Shown in pieces: positions 36,552-44,321 of a DNA stretch of 64,000 bases (positions are counted from its first letter, which is position 1; every line of letters starts with the position of its first letter). Below the pieces are notes generated by a model that made no database searches, was not told the DNA's origin, and saw nothing but the letters and a program-made list of their open reading frames with translations. The translations under genes and the position numbers were made by a program. Source of the stretch: Dyadobacter fanqingshengii (lineage in GTDB: Bacteria; Bacteroidota; Bacteroidia; Cytophagales; Spirosomataceae); contig NZ_CP098806.1 in the NCBI RefSeq assembly GCF_023822005.2, forward strand, positions 3,224,001-3,288,000. The letters run 5' to 3'.

Positions 36552-37505
36552 ATGTCTCAAAATATATCCCGACGCAATTTTCTCATCAACAGCGCATTAG
36601 CAGGTGCTGTTGCTCCTGTTATGGCAAATAATGCTTTTGCAGCAGGCAGTAATGCAGCGGCGGACGTCCCCAAAATCAATATTTTCTCCAAACACCTGCA
36701 TTTCCTGAATTACACGGACATGGCGGATGCAGCCAAAGAACTCGGCTTCGACGGCATTGATCTTACCGTGCGTCCAAAGGGCCATGTGTTGCCTGAAAAT
36801 GTTGAAACGGACTTGCCCAAAGCAGCAGAAGCGATGAAAAAGGCCGGTTTTACGCCATTAATGTTTTGCACGGCGGTGGAAGATGCAGCCAATCCGGTTG
36901 ATAAAAAATTGTTGGAAACGGCTTCGAAGCTTGGTTTCAAGTATTACCGCATGAACTGGTATAAATACAACGAGCAGCAAACCATTCCGCAACTTTTGGA
37001 CCAATACAAGGATAAAATGGCTGGTTTGGGGCAGCTTAACAACCAATTGGGACTGACGGGCTGTTATCAAAACCACGCGGGACGGCTTGTCGGCGCTAGT
37101 ATGTTTGAGATCTGGCAAATTTTGCAAAAAGCCGATCCCAAAAGCATGGGCGCCCAATATGACATCCGGCACGCCACATTGGAAGGCGGGCTTTCGTGGC
37201 AAACAGGCTTTAACCTCATCAGGCCGAGCATTAAGACCATTGTGCTGAAAGATTTCATGTGGGAGAAAACCAATGGAAAATGGGGGCCCAAAAGCGTTCC
37301 GCTGGGAGAAGGCATGGTGGATTTCAAAACTTACTTCAAATTACTGAAAGACAATAAGGTAGATGTGCCGATCTGCCTGCACTTGGAATATCCTTTAGGC
37401 GGTGCGGATCAAGGCGCCGACAAAATTACGGTGGACAAAAAAGTTGTTTTTGATGCGATGAGACGTGATTTGAAAAGGGCAAAAGAACTATGGCAGGAAG
37501 CATGA
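36552..37505 (+). CDS. Tat-exported sugar phosphate isomerase/epimerase-like TIM-barrel protein
   Basis: A 317-residue protein with a twin-arginine signal (SRRNFLINSALAGAV) and an AP-endonuclease-2-type TIM barrel. Recognisable segments are LGFDGIDLTVRPKGH near 58-72, LMFCTAVED, NHAGRLVG near 172-180 (metal-ligand His), AQYDIRHATLEGG near 198-210 (Asp and His ligands), VLKDFMW and a late Glu in LHLEYPLGG. Such enzymes need a divalent metal and isomerise or epimerise keto-sugars or cleave C- and 3-keto-glycosides. It is followed by the PQQ dehydrogenase after 7 bp, so the two are co-transcribed. Confidence 0.88.
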   Translation: MSQNISRRNFLINSALAGAVAPVMANNAFAAGSNAAADVPKINIFSKHLHFLNYTDMADAAKELGFDGIDLTVRPKGHVLPENVETDLPKAAEAMKKAGFTPLMFCTAVEDAANPVDKKLLETASKLGFKYYRMNWYKYNEQQTIPQLLDQYKDKMAGLGQLNNQLGLTGCYQNHAGRLVGASMFEIWQILQKADPKSMGAQYDIRHATLEGGLSWQTGFNLIRPSIKTIVLKDFMWEKTNGKWGPKSVPLGEGMVDFKTYFKLLKDNKVDVPICLHLEYPLGGADQGADKITVDKKVVFDAMRRDLKRAKELWQEA

Positions 37506-37512
37506 ACATGAA

Positions 37513-39621
37513 ATGCAGCCCGTCACTATGAAACGTCTGATCCTGCTTTCGCTGGTTTTCCTGGCGGTTACCGGCTTTGTGCTCGCGCAGTTATTAAATG
37601 ATACAGATTGGCCGGAATATAACGGAAACGGCGAACGAAGCCACTTTTCAGCCCTTAATCAGATTAATAAGGATAATGTTGCGCAGCTGAAAGTTGCGTG
37701 GACATATGCTTCCGGTGGGGCGGATACTGCGCGAAACCGCAGCCAGATGCAATGTAACCCTATCATTATCAATGGAATTCTCTATGGCGTTTCTGCATCC
37801 ATTCAGGCGTTTGCAGTTGAAGCAGCGACTGGAAAGGAAATCTGGAAAAGCAATCTGCCGGATGTTGCCGGAACGCTGAGTCGCGGTGTAACTTACTGGT
37901 CTGACAATCAAAGCAAACGCATTTTTTTTGGCGCTGCAAACTGGCTTTATGCTTTGGATGCAACGACTGGAAAGCTGATTGATTCTTTTGGGGATCATGG
38001 AAAAATTAATCTAAAAACGGGCATTGAACGGCCCGGCTCTGATGATTTTATTTCTTCCAACACACCGAACACCATTTACAAAAACCTGATCATTGTCGGC
38101 GGCAGGGTTGCAGAAAATGAAACTGCGCTGCTAGGCGATGTACGGGCTTATGATACGGTTACGGGCAAGCTCGTTTGGACATTTCACACCATTCCTGACA
38201 AAGGTGAATTTGGCTATAACACGTGGTTAGCGCAGCCAGCAAGACAAAAATTCGGCGGCGCCAATGCCTGGGCTGGAATGGCCATTGACCGGAAACGTGG
38301 CATTGTTTACATCCCAACAGGCTCCGCGGCTTTTGATTTTTGGGGCGGCAACAGGCCCGGCGATAATCTTTTTGCAAACTGCCTCATCGCATTGGACGCC
38401 ACAACCGGCAAGCGACTCTGGCATTTCCAGCTCGTCCACCACGACATCTGGGACCGCGATCCGCCGTGCCCACCCAATTTGGTGACACTTAACATTAATG
38501 GAAAGCAAGTGGACGCCGTTGTCCAGATCACGAAACAAGGCTATATTTTCGTTTTCGACCGCGTTACGGGCAAACCATTGTTTCCTATTAAAGAAACCGC
38601 CTTTCAAACGGATGCCATGGAAGGTGAAAAACCAAGCAAAACGCAGCCCATTCCAACATTACCACTGCCATTTACCCGCCAGACTTTCGGTGCAAAAGAC
38701 TTTAATTCATTCGTCGCTAACCGCGATTCACTTGAAGGACTGCTTAAAAAAGCAAGGTTCGGAACTGCATATATTCCCATAACAGGTGATATGACCATTT
38801 TTTATCCCGGAACAGACGGCGGCGCGCAATGGGGCGGAGCCGCGACGGATCCAGATGGCATCATGTACATTCCGGCCAAAGAAATTCCGGTTTACACCAC
38901 ATTGAAGAAAAAGGAAGTGCTGAGCGACCATGCAGTTAACGGCAGCAAATTATATCAATTAAACTGCGCGGCTTGTCACGGCGCTGACAAAACCGGAAAT
39001 CACGACGGCTCCTACCCTTCGCTTGTGAATATTGAAAAACGGTTAACGAAAGAACAGATCACAACCATTCTGCAAAAAGGAAAAGGAATGATGCCTTCCT
39101 TTTCACACATTTCAGATGCGGAGAAAAATTTGATCATTGATTTTTTGCTAAATAAAAATACTGATCAAAAGGTCGTCAGCACTAACAACGGACAAGTTCC
39201 TTACCATAACACGGGTTATAACCGCTGGTATGACAAAAACGGTTACCCAGTAAGTCAACCGCCATGGGGAACGCTTACCGCTGTGGATCTGAACACTGGT
39301 CAACGCCGCTGGCAAGTGCCGTTGGGCGAATACAAAGGATTGACAGACAAAGGAATCCCACCAACCGGAACCGATAATTACGGCGGCCCGCTCGTGACGT
39401 CGAGCGGCTTACTCTTTATCGCCGCCAGCCGCGACGAGAAGATCCGGGCATTTGATAAAAGAACCGGAAAAATCCTTTGGACCGCCACATTACCAGCCGC
39501 AGGTTACGCCTCGGCCAGCACCTATTCAGTGAACGGCAAGCAATTCATCGTCATAGCCTGCGGAGGCGGAAAGCTGAATACGAAGTCCGGTGACAAATAT
39601 GTGGCGTTCGCACTGCCGTAG
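37513..39621 (+). CDS. PQQ-dependent dehydrogenase with embedded cytochrome c domain
   Basis: A 702-residue protein. The first ATG is 37513, but ATG 37528 (MKRLILLSLVFLAVTGFVLA) gives the cleaner signal peptide. The quinoprotein propeller begins with DWPEYNGNGERSHFSALNQI and carries repeated tryptophan-docking blades such as ATGKEIWKSNLP, VTGKLVWTFHTIP and TTGKRLWHFQLVHHD. A c-type heme motif, CAACH, lies at Cys480-His484 counting from 37528, with a distal Met in KGKGMMPSFSH. It lies inside the propeller, and blades resume with TAVDLNTGQRRWQVP and close with RTGKILWTATLP. It probably oxidises a sugar or alcohol in the periplasm and passes electrons through its own heme. It starts 7 bp after the isomerase. 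Confidence 0.9.
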   Translation: MQPVTMKRLILLSLVFLAVTGFVLAQLLNDTDWPEYNGNGERSHFSALNQINKDNVAQLKVAWTYASGGADTARNRSQMQCNPIIINGILYGVSASIQAFAVEAATGKEIWKSNLPDVAGTLSRGVTYWSDNQSKRIFFGAANWLYALDATTGKLIDSFGDHGKINLKTGIERPGSDDFISSNTPNTIYKNLIIVGGRVAENETALLGDVRAYDTVTGKLVWTFHTIPDKGEFGYNTWLAQPARQKFGGANAWAGMAIDRKRGIVYIPTGSAAFDFWGGNRPGDNLFANCLIALDATTGKRLWHFQLVHHDIWDRDPPCPPNLVTLNINGKQVDAVVQITKQGYIFVFDRVTGKPLFPIKETAFQTDAMEGEKPSKTQPIPTLPLPFTRQTFGAKDFNSFVANRDSLEGLLKKARFGTAYIPITGDMTIFYPGTDGGAQWGGAATDPDGIMYIPAKEIPVYTTLKKKEVLSDHAVNGSKLYQLNCAACHGADKTGNHDGSYPSLVNIEKRLTKEQITTILQKGKGMMPSFSHISDAEKNLIIDFLLNKNTDQKVVSTNNGQVPYHNTGYNRWYDKNGYPVSQPPWGTLTAVDLNTGQRRWQVPLGEYKGLTDKGIPPTGTDNYGGPLVTSSGLLFIAASRDEKIRAFDKRTGKILWTATLPAAGYASASTYSVNGKQFIVIACGGGKLNTKSGDKYVAFALP

Positions 39622-39630
39622 CACCAAACC

Positions 39631-40023
39631 TTAGTTCCATAGAATAGGGACAAGGTTTTGATACAATGCGAATTTTTTGTCTTGTGTAATAATGGTAAGC
39701 CGTTCGGCGATGGCCTGCGCAATGATCATTCTGTCAAAGGGATCAGCATGTAGCAAGGGAAGCTGTTCCAGCACATCGTAATGTTCGTTATCAAATGACA
39801 GGGAATGAAAGGAATTTCTCATCGCCATCCTGCGAAACTCTGAAATGGGCACACTCAAATCCAGTTTACCCAAACCTTTTTTGATAGCCATTTCCCAATA
39901 GGTTGCATGGCTGACAAACAAACTTGTAGAAGCAGAATTTAATTCGAGAATTACTTGGTGGGAAAGTTTTTGATCGTTGTCTGAATGCCAAAGTAAAATG
40001 TGTGTGTCAATTAAGTAATTCAT
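39631..40023 (-). CDS. PIN-domain toxin of a VapBC-type toxin-antitoxin pair
   Basis: A 130-residue PIN-domain protein. The acidic metal-binding residues of PIN ribonucleases are present: Asp in NYLIDTH (6), Glu in YWEMAIK (about 43), Asp in LHADPFDRMI (about 93-97) and Asp in TIITQDKKFALY near the C-terminus. The HADPFDR block is typical of the VapC group related to Sll0205-like proteins. Its start lies 3 bp after the putative antitoxin stop. It converges on the PQQ dehydrogenase with a 9-bp gap. RNA cleavage is inferred from the family. Confidence 0.85.
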   Translation of the reverse strand: MNYLIDTHILLWHSDNDQKLSHQVILELNSASTSLFVSHATYWEMAIKKGLGKLDLSVPISEFRRMAMRNSFHSLSFDNEHYDVLEQLPLLHADPFDRMIIAQAIAERLTIITQDKKFALYQNLVPILWN

Positions 40024-40026
40024 GTG

Positions 40027-40227
40027 CTAGTGTGGGAATCCGGGTGGAATAATTTCATCGAAATCGTCTGAAATGTGGCTAACCATGCCTTTGCCCCAAC
40101 CTGGTTTCCTCGAACCGGAATCCAGATCGGTCGCATTAAGGAGATTATTGACCATATCTATCAACTTATCATCTTCTGTGCTGATGATTTTTCCGATAAT
40201 ATCCTTTTTCTTTTCCTCCGTTGTCAT
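40027..40227 (-). CDS. Antitoxin partner, DUF2281/VapB-like
   Basis: A 66-residue protein. The C-terminal segment GKGMVSHISDDFDEIIPPGF matches the toxin-wrapping tail seen in DUF2281-type antitoxins that pair with PIN toxins. The N-terminal half is a helical EEKKKDIIGKIISTEDDKLIDMV stretch. A DNA-binding fold is not evident at this length. It lies directly upstream of the PIN gene (3 bp), the usual antitoxin-first order. Confidence 0.7.
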   Translation of the reverse strand: MTTEEKKKDIIGKIISTEDDKLIDMVNNLLNATDLDSGSRKPGWGKGMVSHISDDFDEIIPPGFPH

Positions 40228-40366
40228 GGCAGTTTCATTTTGTCGTAGTCAAATATAATGTCATTAATTCCAAAACTCAAATATCCTGAAAAGTGTTCGG
40301 AGTGTCGGGTTCTTGCCCATTTCCCCTCAAAAGTTACCTTTGTTATTATCGTCTAAAAATAAAATT

Positions 40367-41404
40367 ATGGCTTCACGAATTCTTAATGTTGGGTTGATTG
40401 GCTTTGGGTTGTCCGGGCGTTACTTTCATTCCCCTTTTCTTAGCACCAATCCGGGTTTCAAGATCAAGACCGTTGTTGAAAGAAGTAAAAACGAAGCGCA
40501 GGAATTTGACCCGAACATTGGCAATGCAAGATCCGTTGAGGAGCTTCTGAGCGACGAATCCATTGATTTGGTTTTCATATGCACGCCCAATGAAACGCAT
40601 TTCCCTTACGCAATGGACGCTCTGGAAAACGGCAAACACGTGGTGATCGAAAAGCCGTTTTCTGCAACCGAAGAAGAAGCACGCCAGCTTGTTGCATTGG
40701 CCGAACAAAAAGGATTGATCCTGACAGCCTACCAAAACCGCCGCTGGGATTCTGACTTCTTAACCATTAAAAAACTCATTGCCGAAGACAAACTGGGCGA
40801 TATAGTCGAATATGAATGCCGCTACGACCGATTCCGGCCAGTGGTTCCAACCGAATCCTGGAAAGAAAAAAGCGTTCCCGTGGGCGGAAACCTTTACAAC
40901 CTGGGGCCGCATTTGATCGATCAGGCTTTGGTGCTTTTCGGAGAGCCGCTGACTGTAACTGCGGAGATCCGTTCTGTGAGGCCCAATAGTGAAATTGATG
41001 ACTATTTTGATGTGCGGCTGGGCTATGCGGATAAGCTGGTGATAGTGAAGTCGAGCCTGATGGTTTATGAAAATTTCCTTCGCTATAACCTGCACGGAAC
41101 GAAAGGATCATTCATCAAAGGTGGCCTGGATCCGCAGGAGGAAACATTACGCAAGAATATCCTGCCAACAGAAAAACCCTGGGGGGTTGAACCGGAAAAC
41201 CGCTGGGGCAAATTGTATAGTGAGGATTTTACAGGCGTCGTCGAAAGCGAAGCGGGCGACTATGCGCCGTTTTATCAGAATGTGTATGACGCCATTGTCA
41301 ACGGAGCAGGCCTGGCCGTGAAACCGGCTGAAATTATCCGGACAACGCGGGTCATTGATCTGGCTTTCCAGAGCAGCCGCGAGAAGCAGGTGATGACTTA
41401 CTAA
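40367..41404 (+). CDS. Cytosolic Gfo/Idh/MocA-family oxidoreductase
   Basis: The ATG at 40367 (MASRILNVGLIGFGLSGRYF) is the natural start, giving 345 residues. The frame extends to 40313. The Rossmann motif GLIGFGLSGRYFHSPFL is typical of the YdgJ/YvaA-like branch. The catalytic Lys lies in HVVIEKPFSATEEEARQLV (about 96). The C-terminal domain has GGNLYNLGPHLIDQALVLFG, with the His/Asp arrangement of the active site. There is no signal peptide, unlike the Tat-exported relative at 35073-36359. An NAD(P)-dependent sugar or inositol dehydrogenase is likely, substrate unknown. Confidence 0.9.
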   Translation: MASRILNVGLIGFGLSGRYFHSPFLSTNPGFKIKTVVERSKNEAQEFDPNIGNARSVEELLSDESIDLVFICTPNETHFPYAMDALENGKHVVIEKPFSATEEEARQLVALAEQKGLILTAYQNRRWDSDFLTIKKLIAEDKLGDIVEYECRYDRFRPVVPTESWKEKSVPVGGNLYNLGPHLIDQALVLFGEPLTVTAEIRSVRPNSEIDDYFDVRLGYADKLVIVKSSLMVYENFLRYNLHGTKGSFIKGGLDPQEETLRKNILPTEKPWGVEPENRWGKLYSEDFTGVVESEAGDYAPFYQNVYDAIVNGAGLAVKPAEIIRTTRVIDLAFQSSREKQVMTY

Positions 41405-41432
41405 AAATTTGAAATGCTGATAAAAAAACAAA

Positions 41433-41453
41433 GGCTGTCACAATGTGACAGCC
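41433..41453. terminator. Bidirectional terminator between convergent genes
   Basis: A perfect 9-bp stem (41433-41441 with 41445-41453) with a 3-nt loop is flanked by an A-run on the left and TCTTT on the right. It serves the plus-strand oxidoreductase ending at 41404 and the minus-strand small exported protein ending at 41479. Confidence 0.8.
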
Positions 41454-41478
41454 TCTTTAGCAGGAAGGTTCGTTAATA

Positions 41479-41844
41479 TTATCTAACAACTGCTGTTACC
41501 AGACGTTTTGTTTCTGTTGCGATCACAAATGGTTTTGCAGAAGTTTCGCCACCGTTGTTAACGATGAAGCTGTAATTTCCATCAGCAAGGTTCGAAAGAT
41601 CGAAGATTTTAGAGTAGTTCTCAGATTTCGGAAGCGCAGTGCTGTAAACGATGTCTCCGTTGAAGTCTTTGATAACCAATGAAGATCTTTCTTTCACGCT
41701 TTCAAGCGTAAGTTTAAATTTCAATTCGCTGTTTGAAACCAGTTCAATAGAAGCGTTATTTTCTTTGTTTTTGTCTGCGGCGATTGTAAGATTAGCAGCT
41801 GATACTCCCAACAGAACTGCGATTGTCAAAATTGTCTTTTTCAT
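41479..41844 (-). CDS. Small secreted beta-sandwich-like protein of unknown function
   Basis: A 121-residue protein with signal peptide MKKTILTIAVLLGVSAANLTIA. The mature part is about 98 residues of predicted beta structure, with FNGDIVYSTALPKSENYSKIFDLSNLADGNYSFIV. That layout resembles the DUF3244 and type IX secretion C-terminal-domain folds (ADGNYSF-like motif), but no full sorting signal is present. It is monocistronic, with a 415-bp upstream region shared with the divergent sigma factor gene. Confidence 0.7.
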   Translation of the reverse strand: MKKTILTIAVLLGVSAANLTIAADKNKENNASIELVSNSELKFKLTLESVKERSSLVIKDFNGDIVYSTALPKSENYSKIFDLSNLADGNYSFIVNNGGETSAKPFVIATETKRLVTAVVR

Positions 41845-42259
41845 TTTTCTGATGTTAATGTTTGTTTGAGTTTACTTTTTGTACTTTTCAGATATTAAAC
41901 TAACTCGATATTTCAAATCAATCTCAAACTTCTTTTGCACTCGATTCTGTGCTGTTTGATAATGTAAATGTAGGTAACATTATGAATAGAATGCAACAAG
42001 CAAATATTCAGCAGGTTAAAGTTCTTTTTGTTGTTATCTAATATTATTAAAATAATCCTATGTTTATAGCAAAAGTGCAACAAGTAGTTTAAAATTTGAC
42101 ACATCAAATACAAAGTCAATTTAACATAACATTTGCACTATTCTAATAATAACCATTCATAAAGAATCCCTCTTAACACACACATAATATCCCGGCAGAT
42201 TTAAAGTATTTTCGTTTGATGTCCGTCTACCCAGATAATACCAACTTTCAACCTTCACT
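41845..42259. other. Divergent intergenic region, AT-rich, no gene seen
   Basis: This region lies between the starts of the small secreted protein (minus) and the ECF sigma factor (plus), so it must hold both promoters. I find no exact -7/-33 Bacteroidota promoter pair. A 68-codon minus-strand frame at 41913-42119 has an AT-biased, low-complexity translation without signals and is not supported. An ATG at 42219 reads out of frame into the sigma gene. Confidence 0.5.
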
Positions 42260-42808
42260 TTGTCGCAAAAGAGGCCAAATATCATTCAAACTGTCTCATC
42301 TTACAGCAAGCAGCTCATGGGCTTTATCCGGCAACGGGTAAATTCGGATGAGGATGCTGAGGATATTTTGCAGGATGTTTGGTTTCAGCTTAGCAGCGTG
42401 CCTGAGATTGAAGCTATCGAGCAGATCGGCAGCTGGTTATACCGCGTGGCGCGCAACCGCATCATTGATAAATACCGGAAACAAAAACCCGATTCGCTGG
42501 AAGATTATGGCTATGAGGACGAGGAAGGCGAGTTTTATTTCAAAGACATCCTGCTAGCAGATGGCAACACGCCCGAAACGGTGTATATGAAAGACTTATT
42601 CTGGGAAGAACTGACCATTGCATTGCAGGAACTTCCCGAAAATCAGCGCCAGGTTTTTATCTGGAACGAACTGGAAGATCAGACCTTTCAGGAGATTGCT
42701 GACCGGACCGGAGAAAATATCAAAACACTTATTTCCAGGAAACGTTATGCGGTTCAGCATTTGCGGCAGAGGCTGGAAACATTGTATCAGGAATTTGTAA
42801 ATTATTAA
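42260..42808 (+). CDS. ECF-type RNA polymerase sigma factor
   Basis: A 182-residue sigma-70-family protein. Region 2 (about 15-80) has SYSKQLMGFIRQRVNSDEDAEDILQDVW and WLYRVARNRIIDKYR. Region 4 (about 118-175) has LPENQRQVFIWNELEDQTFQEIADRTG and SRKRYAVQHLRQRL. The only in-frame start before region 2 is TTG 42260, because a TAA at 42236 closes the frame upstream. An ATG at 42219 lies two bases out of frame. No anti-sigma gene of classical form follows. The next gene encodes a small membrane protein 11 bp downstream and could act as a membrane-bound partner. Confidence 0.85.
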   Translation: MSQKRPNIIQTVSSYSKQLMGFIRQRVNSDEDAEDILQDVWFQLSSVPEIEAIEQIGSWLYRVARNRIIDKYRKQKPDSLEDYGYEDEEGEFYFKDILLADGNTPETVYMKDLFWEELTIALQELPENQRQVFIWNELEDQTFQEIADRTGENIKTLISRKRYAVQHLRQRLETLYQEFVNY

Positions 42809-42819
42809 ATTTGTCTATC

Positions 42820-43188
42820 ATGAATCAGCGACATACATACAGGAAGCGCTTTTGGATGTTTCCGATTTTCGGGTTTGCTGCTGCGCTCCTCCTGGGCGCG
42901 ATTGTCCGTTGGTTATGGAATGCCATTTTACCTGAACTCTTGAATACAAATCCGATATCATACTGGCAGGCCGTCGGCCTGATCGTGTTATGCAGGATCT
43001 TATTTGGCAATTTCGGCGGGGGACCGGGCCGGTGGCGCAAACCTGGTTTCGGCGGAGGCCTCCCCGGCGAAGGCGGTCCCGGCTTTGGCCCGTGGAGAAA
43101 TAAATGGATGGATATGACCGATGAAGACCGGAAAAAGTTTCGGCAGGAAATGCGAAGACGCTGCGGTAAGCCGCCAGAAAATGAATAA
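42820..43188 (+). CDS. Small membrane-anchored Gly/Trp-rich protein downstream of the sigma factor
   Basis: The ATG at 42820 gives 122 residues. One or two N-terminal hydrophobic helices (WMFPIFGFAAALLLGAIVRWLW and AVGLIVLCRILFGNF) precede a Gly/Pro/Trp-rich linker. The charged tail WMDMTDEDRKKFRQEMRRRC resembles the helix of Spy/CpxP-like or LTPEERxxF-type small proteins seen beside sigma factors in Bacteroidota. I do not recognise a named family. It lies 11 bp after the sigma gene and is followed by a terminator, so the two form one transcript. A role as sensor or anti-sigma partner is inference. Confidence 0.65.
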   Translation: MNQRHTYRKRFWMFPIFGFAAALLLGAIVRWLWNAILPELLNTNPISYWQAVGLIVLCRILFGNFGGGPGRWRKPGFGGGLPGEGGPGFGPWRNKWMDMTDEDRKKFRQEMRRRCGKPPENE

Positions 43189-43196
43189 CAACTTCA

Positions 43197-43230
43197 AACC
43201 CAGCCCATAAAGCTGGGTTTTTTATTTTTT
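43197..43230 (+). terminator. Rho-independent terminator after the sigma-factor operon
   Basis: An 8-bp stem (43197-43204 with 43212-43219) including CCCAGC/GCTGGG, with a 7-nt loop, is followed by a long T-tract to 43230. It lies 8 bp past the stop of the small membrane protein gene. It separates the sigma factor transcript from the following three genes. Confidence 0.9.
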
Positions 43231-43318
43231 CAAAAATCTTTAAAGTAATTTTTTCAATCAGCCGTCTGTCATCATGTACACCGGATGTGTGCATTTCATT
43301 AACATAAATTCAAAAGCC

Positions 43319-43579
43319 ATGTTTAGTCAAATTCTTAAAATTATCGTCGGCGGGATCCTGGGAGGGATCGTCCTTTTCCTGATCCCGTTCCTGCTCTTCA
43401 AAGCACTTTTCTTTTTCCTTTTTATCGGTCTGATCTTCCGGCTTTTTGCAGGAAGGCGCTACGGTTACCACAGATGGAGACATTATGATCCGTATTTCGG
43501 CGGACCGGATAACAGGCGTTTTTATGAAGGAAAAGAGGGATTGCGAGATCCATTTTATCAAAATCCAAAAAATATATAA
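43319..43579 (+). CDS. Small membrane protein with basic/aromatic tail
   Basis: The ATG at 43319 gives 86 residues; an in-frame ATG at 43274 lies upstream. Residues 5-45 are hydrophobic (IIVGGILGGIVLFLIPFLLF, then ALFFFLFIGLIFRLF) and form one long or two short helices. A tail rich in Arg, Tyr, His and Trp follows (GRRYGYHRWRHYDPYFGG). The family is not recognised. The next gene begins 3 bp after the stop, so the two are translated together. The tail could be periplasmic or cytosolic; topology is not clear. Confidence 0.6.
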   Translation: MFSQILKIIVGGILGGIVLFLIPFLLFKALFFFLFIGLIFRLFAGRRYGYHRWRHYDPYFGGPDNRRFYEGKEGLRDPFYQNPKNI

Positions 43580-43582
43580 GCC

Positions 43583-43798
43583 ATGAAAAGAAGAACAAGA
43601 ATGCTGCTGGGCATCAGTGTAGCGCTCATTACAGCAGCCAGTTTACATTTTACAGTTGGACACCGTTTCCACCACGGATGGGGCCGCCACGGATGGGGCC
43701 ATTATGGTCATAGAGACTGCGGAAGTCATTCGCGGTGGAGTGACAGGGATTCAGAGAAAGATGCGGGTGTAACCGAGCAAAAAGACAATCAATTTTAA
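43583..43798 (+). CDS. Small exported His-rich protein
   Basis: A 71-residue protein. The N-terminus (MKRRTRMLLGISVALITAAS) is a signal peptide or anchor. The mature part is dominated by a His/Gly/Trp stretch with an internal repeat (HHGWGRHGWGHYGHRDCGSH), about ten His in thirty residues plus one Cys, and an acidic tail. Metal binding is a reasonable guess. It lies 3 bp after the preceding membrane protein gene and 19 bp before the Hsp20 gene, so it is part of that transcript. Confidence 0.55.
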   Translation: MKRRTRMLLGISVALITAASLHFTVGHRFHHGWGRHGWGHYGHRDCGSHSRWSDRDSEKDAGVTEQKDNQF

Positions 43799-43817
43799 CA
43801 TTAAATCAAAAAACAAA

Positions 43818-44222
43818 ATGTGCAATAATAGATTTGGACAACGTGGTTATGGCATGCGCCACGAATATTCAGGGAAACAATTTGGAGGCAGCCATACTTA
43901 CCGCGTTCCGGTGAACATTGTGAAGAATGACACCACTTATGAGCTGATGGTTTTTGCCCCTGACCGAGCAAAGGACGATTTCAAAATCAGCATTAAAGGT
44001 CATGAACTGACCATTTCTTATGTATCCAACAACGACAAGGAAGATAACCGGAACTGGATCCGCCATGAATTCAGCAAGGCCTCGTTCGAGCGGTCGTTTG
44101 TGATTGACGAAACTGTGGATTCGGACAACATTGTAGCTGAGTACGCTAATGGGATCCTTCACCTGAACCTGCCGATTATTCCAGGCTCCGAAAAGCCTGC
44201 GCAGGAGATCAGGATCAGTTAA
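43818..44222 (+). CDS. Hsp20/alpha-crystallin-family small heat-shock protein
   Basis: A 134-residue protein. The alpha-crystallin domain spans about 28-120: TYRVPVNIVKNDTTYELMVFAP (beta strands 2-3), DDFKISIKGHELTISY (strands 4-5), RHEFSKASFERSFVIDETVDSD and ANGILHLNLPI. The last is the characteristic A-x-x-x-GVL-type motif. The C-terminal extension has an I-x-I motif (EIRIS) for oligomer assembly. It acts as an ATP-independent holdase in the cytosol. It ends the three-gene transcript downstream of the ECF sigma operon. Confidence 0.9.
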   Translation: MCNNRFGQRGYGMRHEYSGKQFGGSHTYRVPVNIVKNDTTYELMVFAPDRAKDDFKISIKGHELTISYVSNNDKEDNRNWIRHEFSKASFERSFVIDETVDSDNIVAEYANGILHLNLPIIPGSEKPAQEIRIS

Positions 44223-44248
44223 TTAGCCATGATGTTAAATTGAAGAAA

Positions 44249-44276
44249 GCCTCTGCATGTATATGCAGAGGCTTTT
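44249..44276. terminator. Bidirectional terminator between Hsp20 and susD copy 3
   Basis: A perfect 10-bp stem (44249-44258 with 44263-44272) with a 4-nt loop is followed by TTTTCT on the plus strand and TTTCTTC on the minus strand. It lies between the convergent stop codons at 44222 and 44322. Confidence 0.88.
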
Positions 44277-44321
44277 CTGATTACCAACGCTTAACAAATA
44301 TTGGTTACACTAACCAAAGAT

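Noticed and set aside
41913..42119. 68-codon minus-strand frame in the divergent intergenic region
   Set aside because: AT-driven composition, no signal, no recognisable family and no plausible start context.
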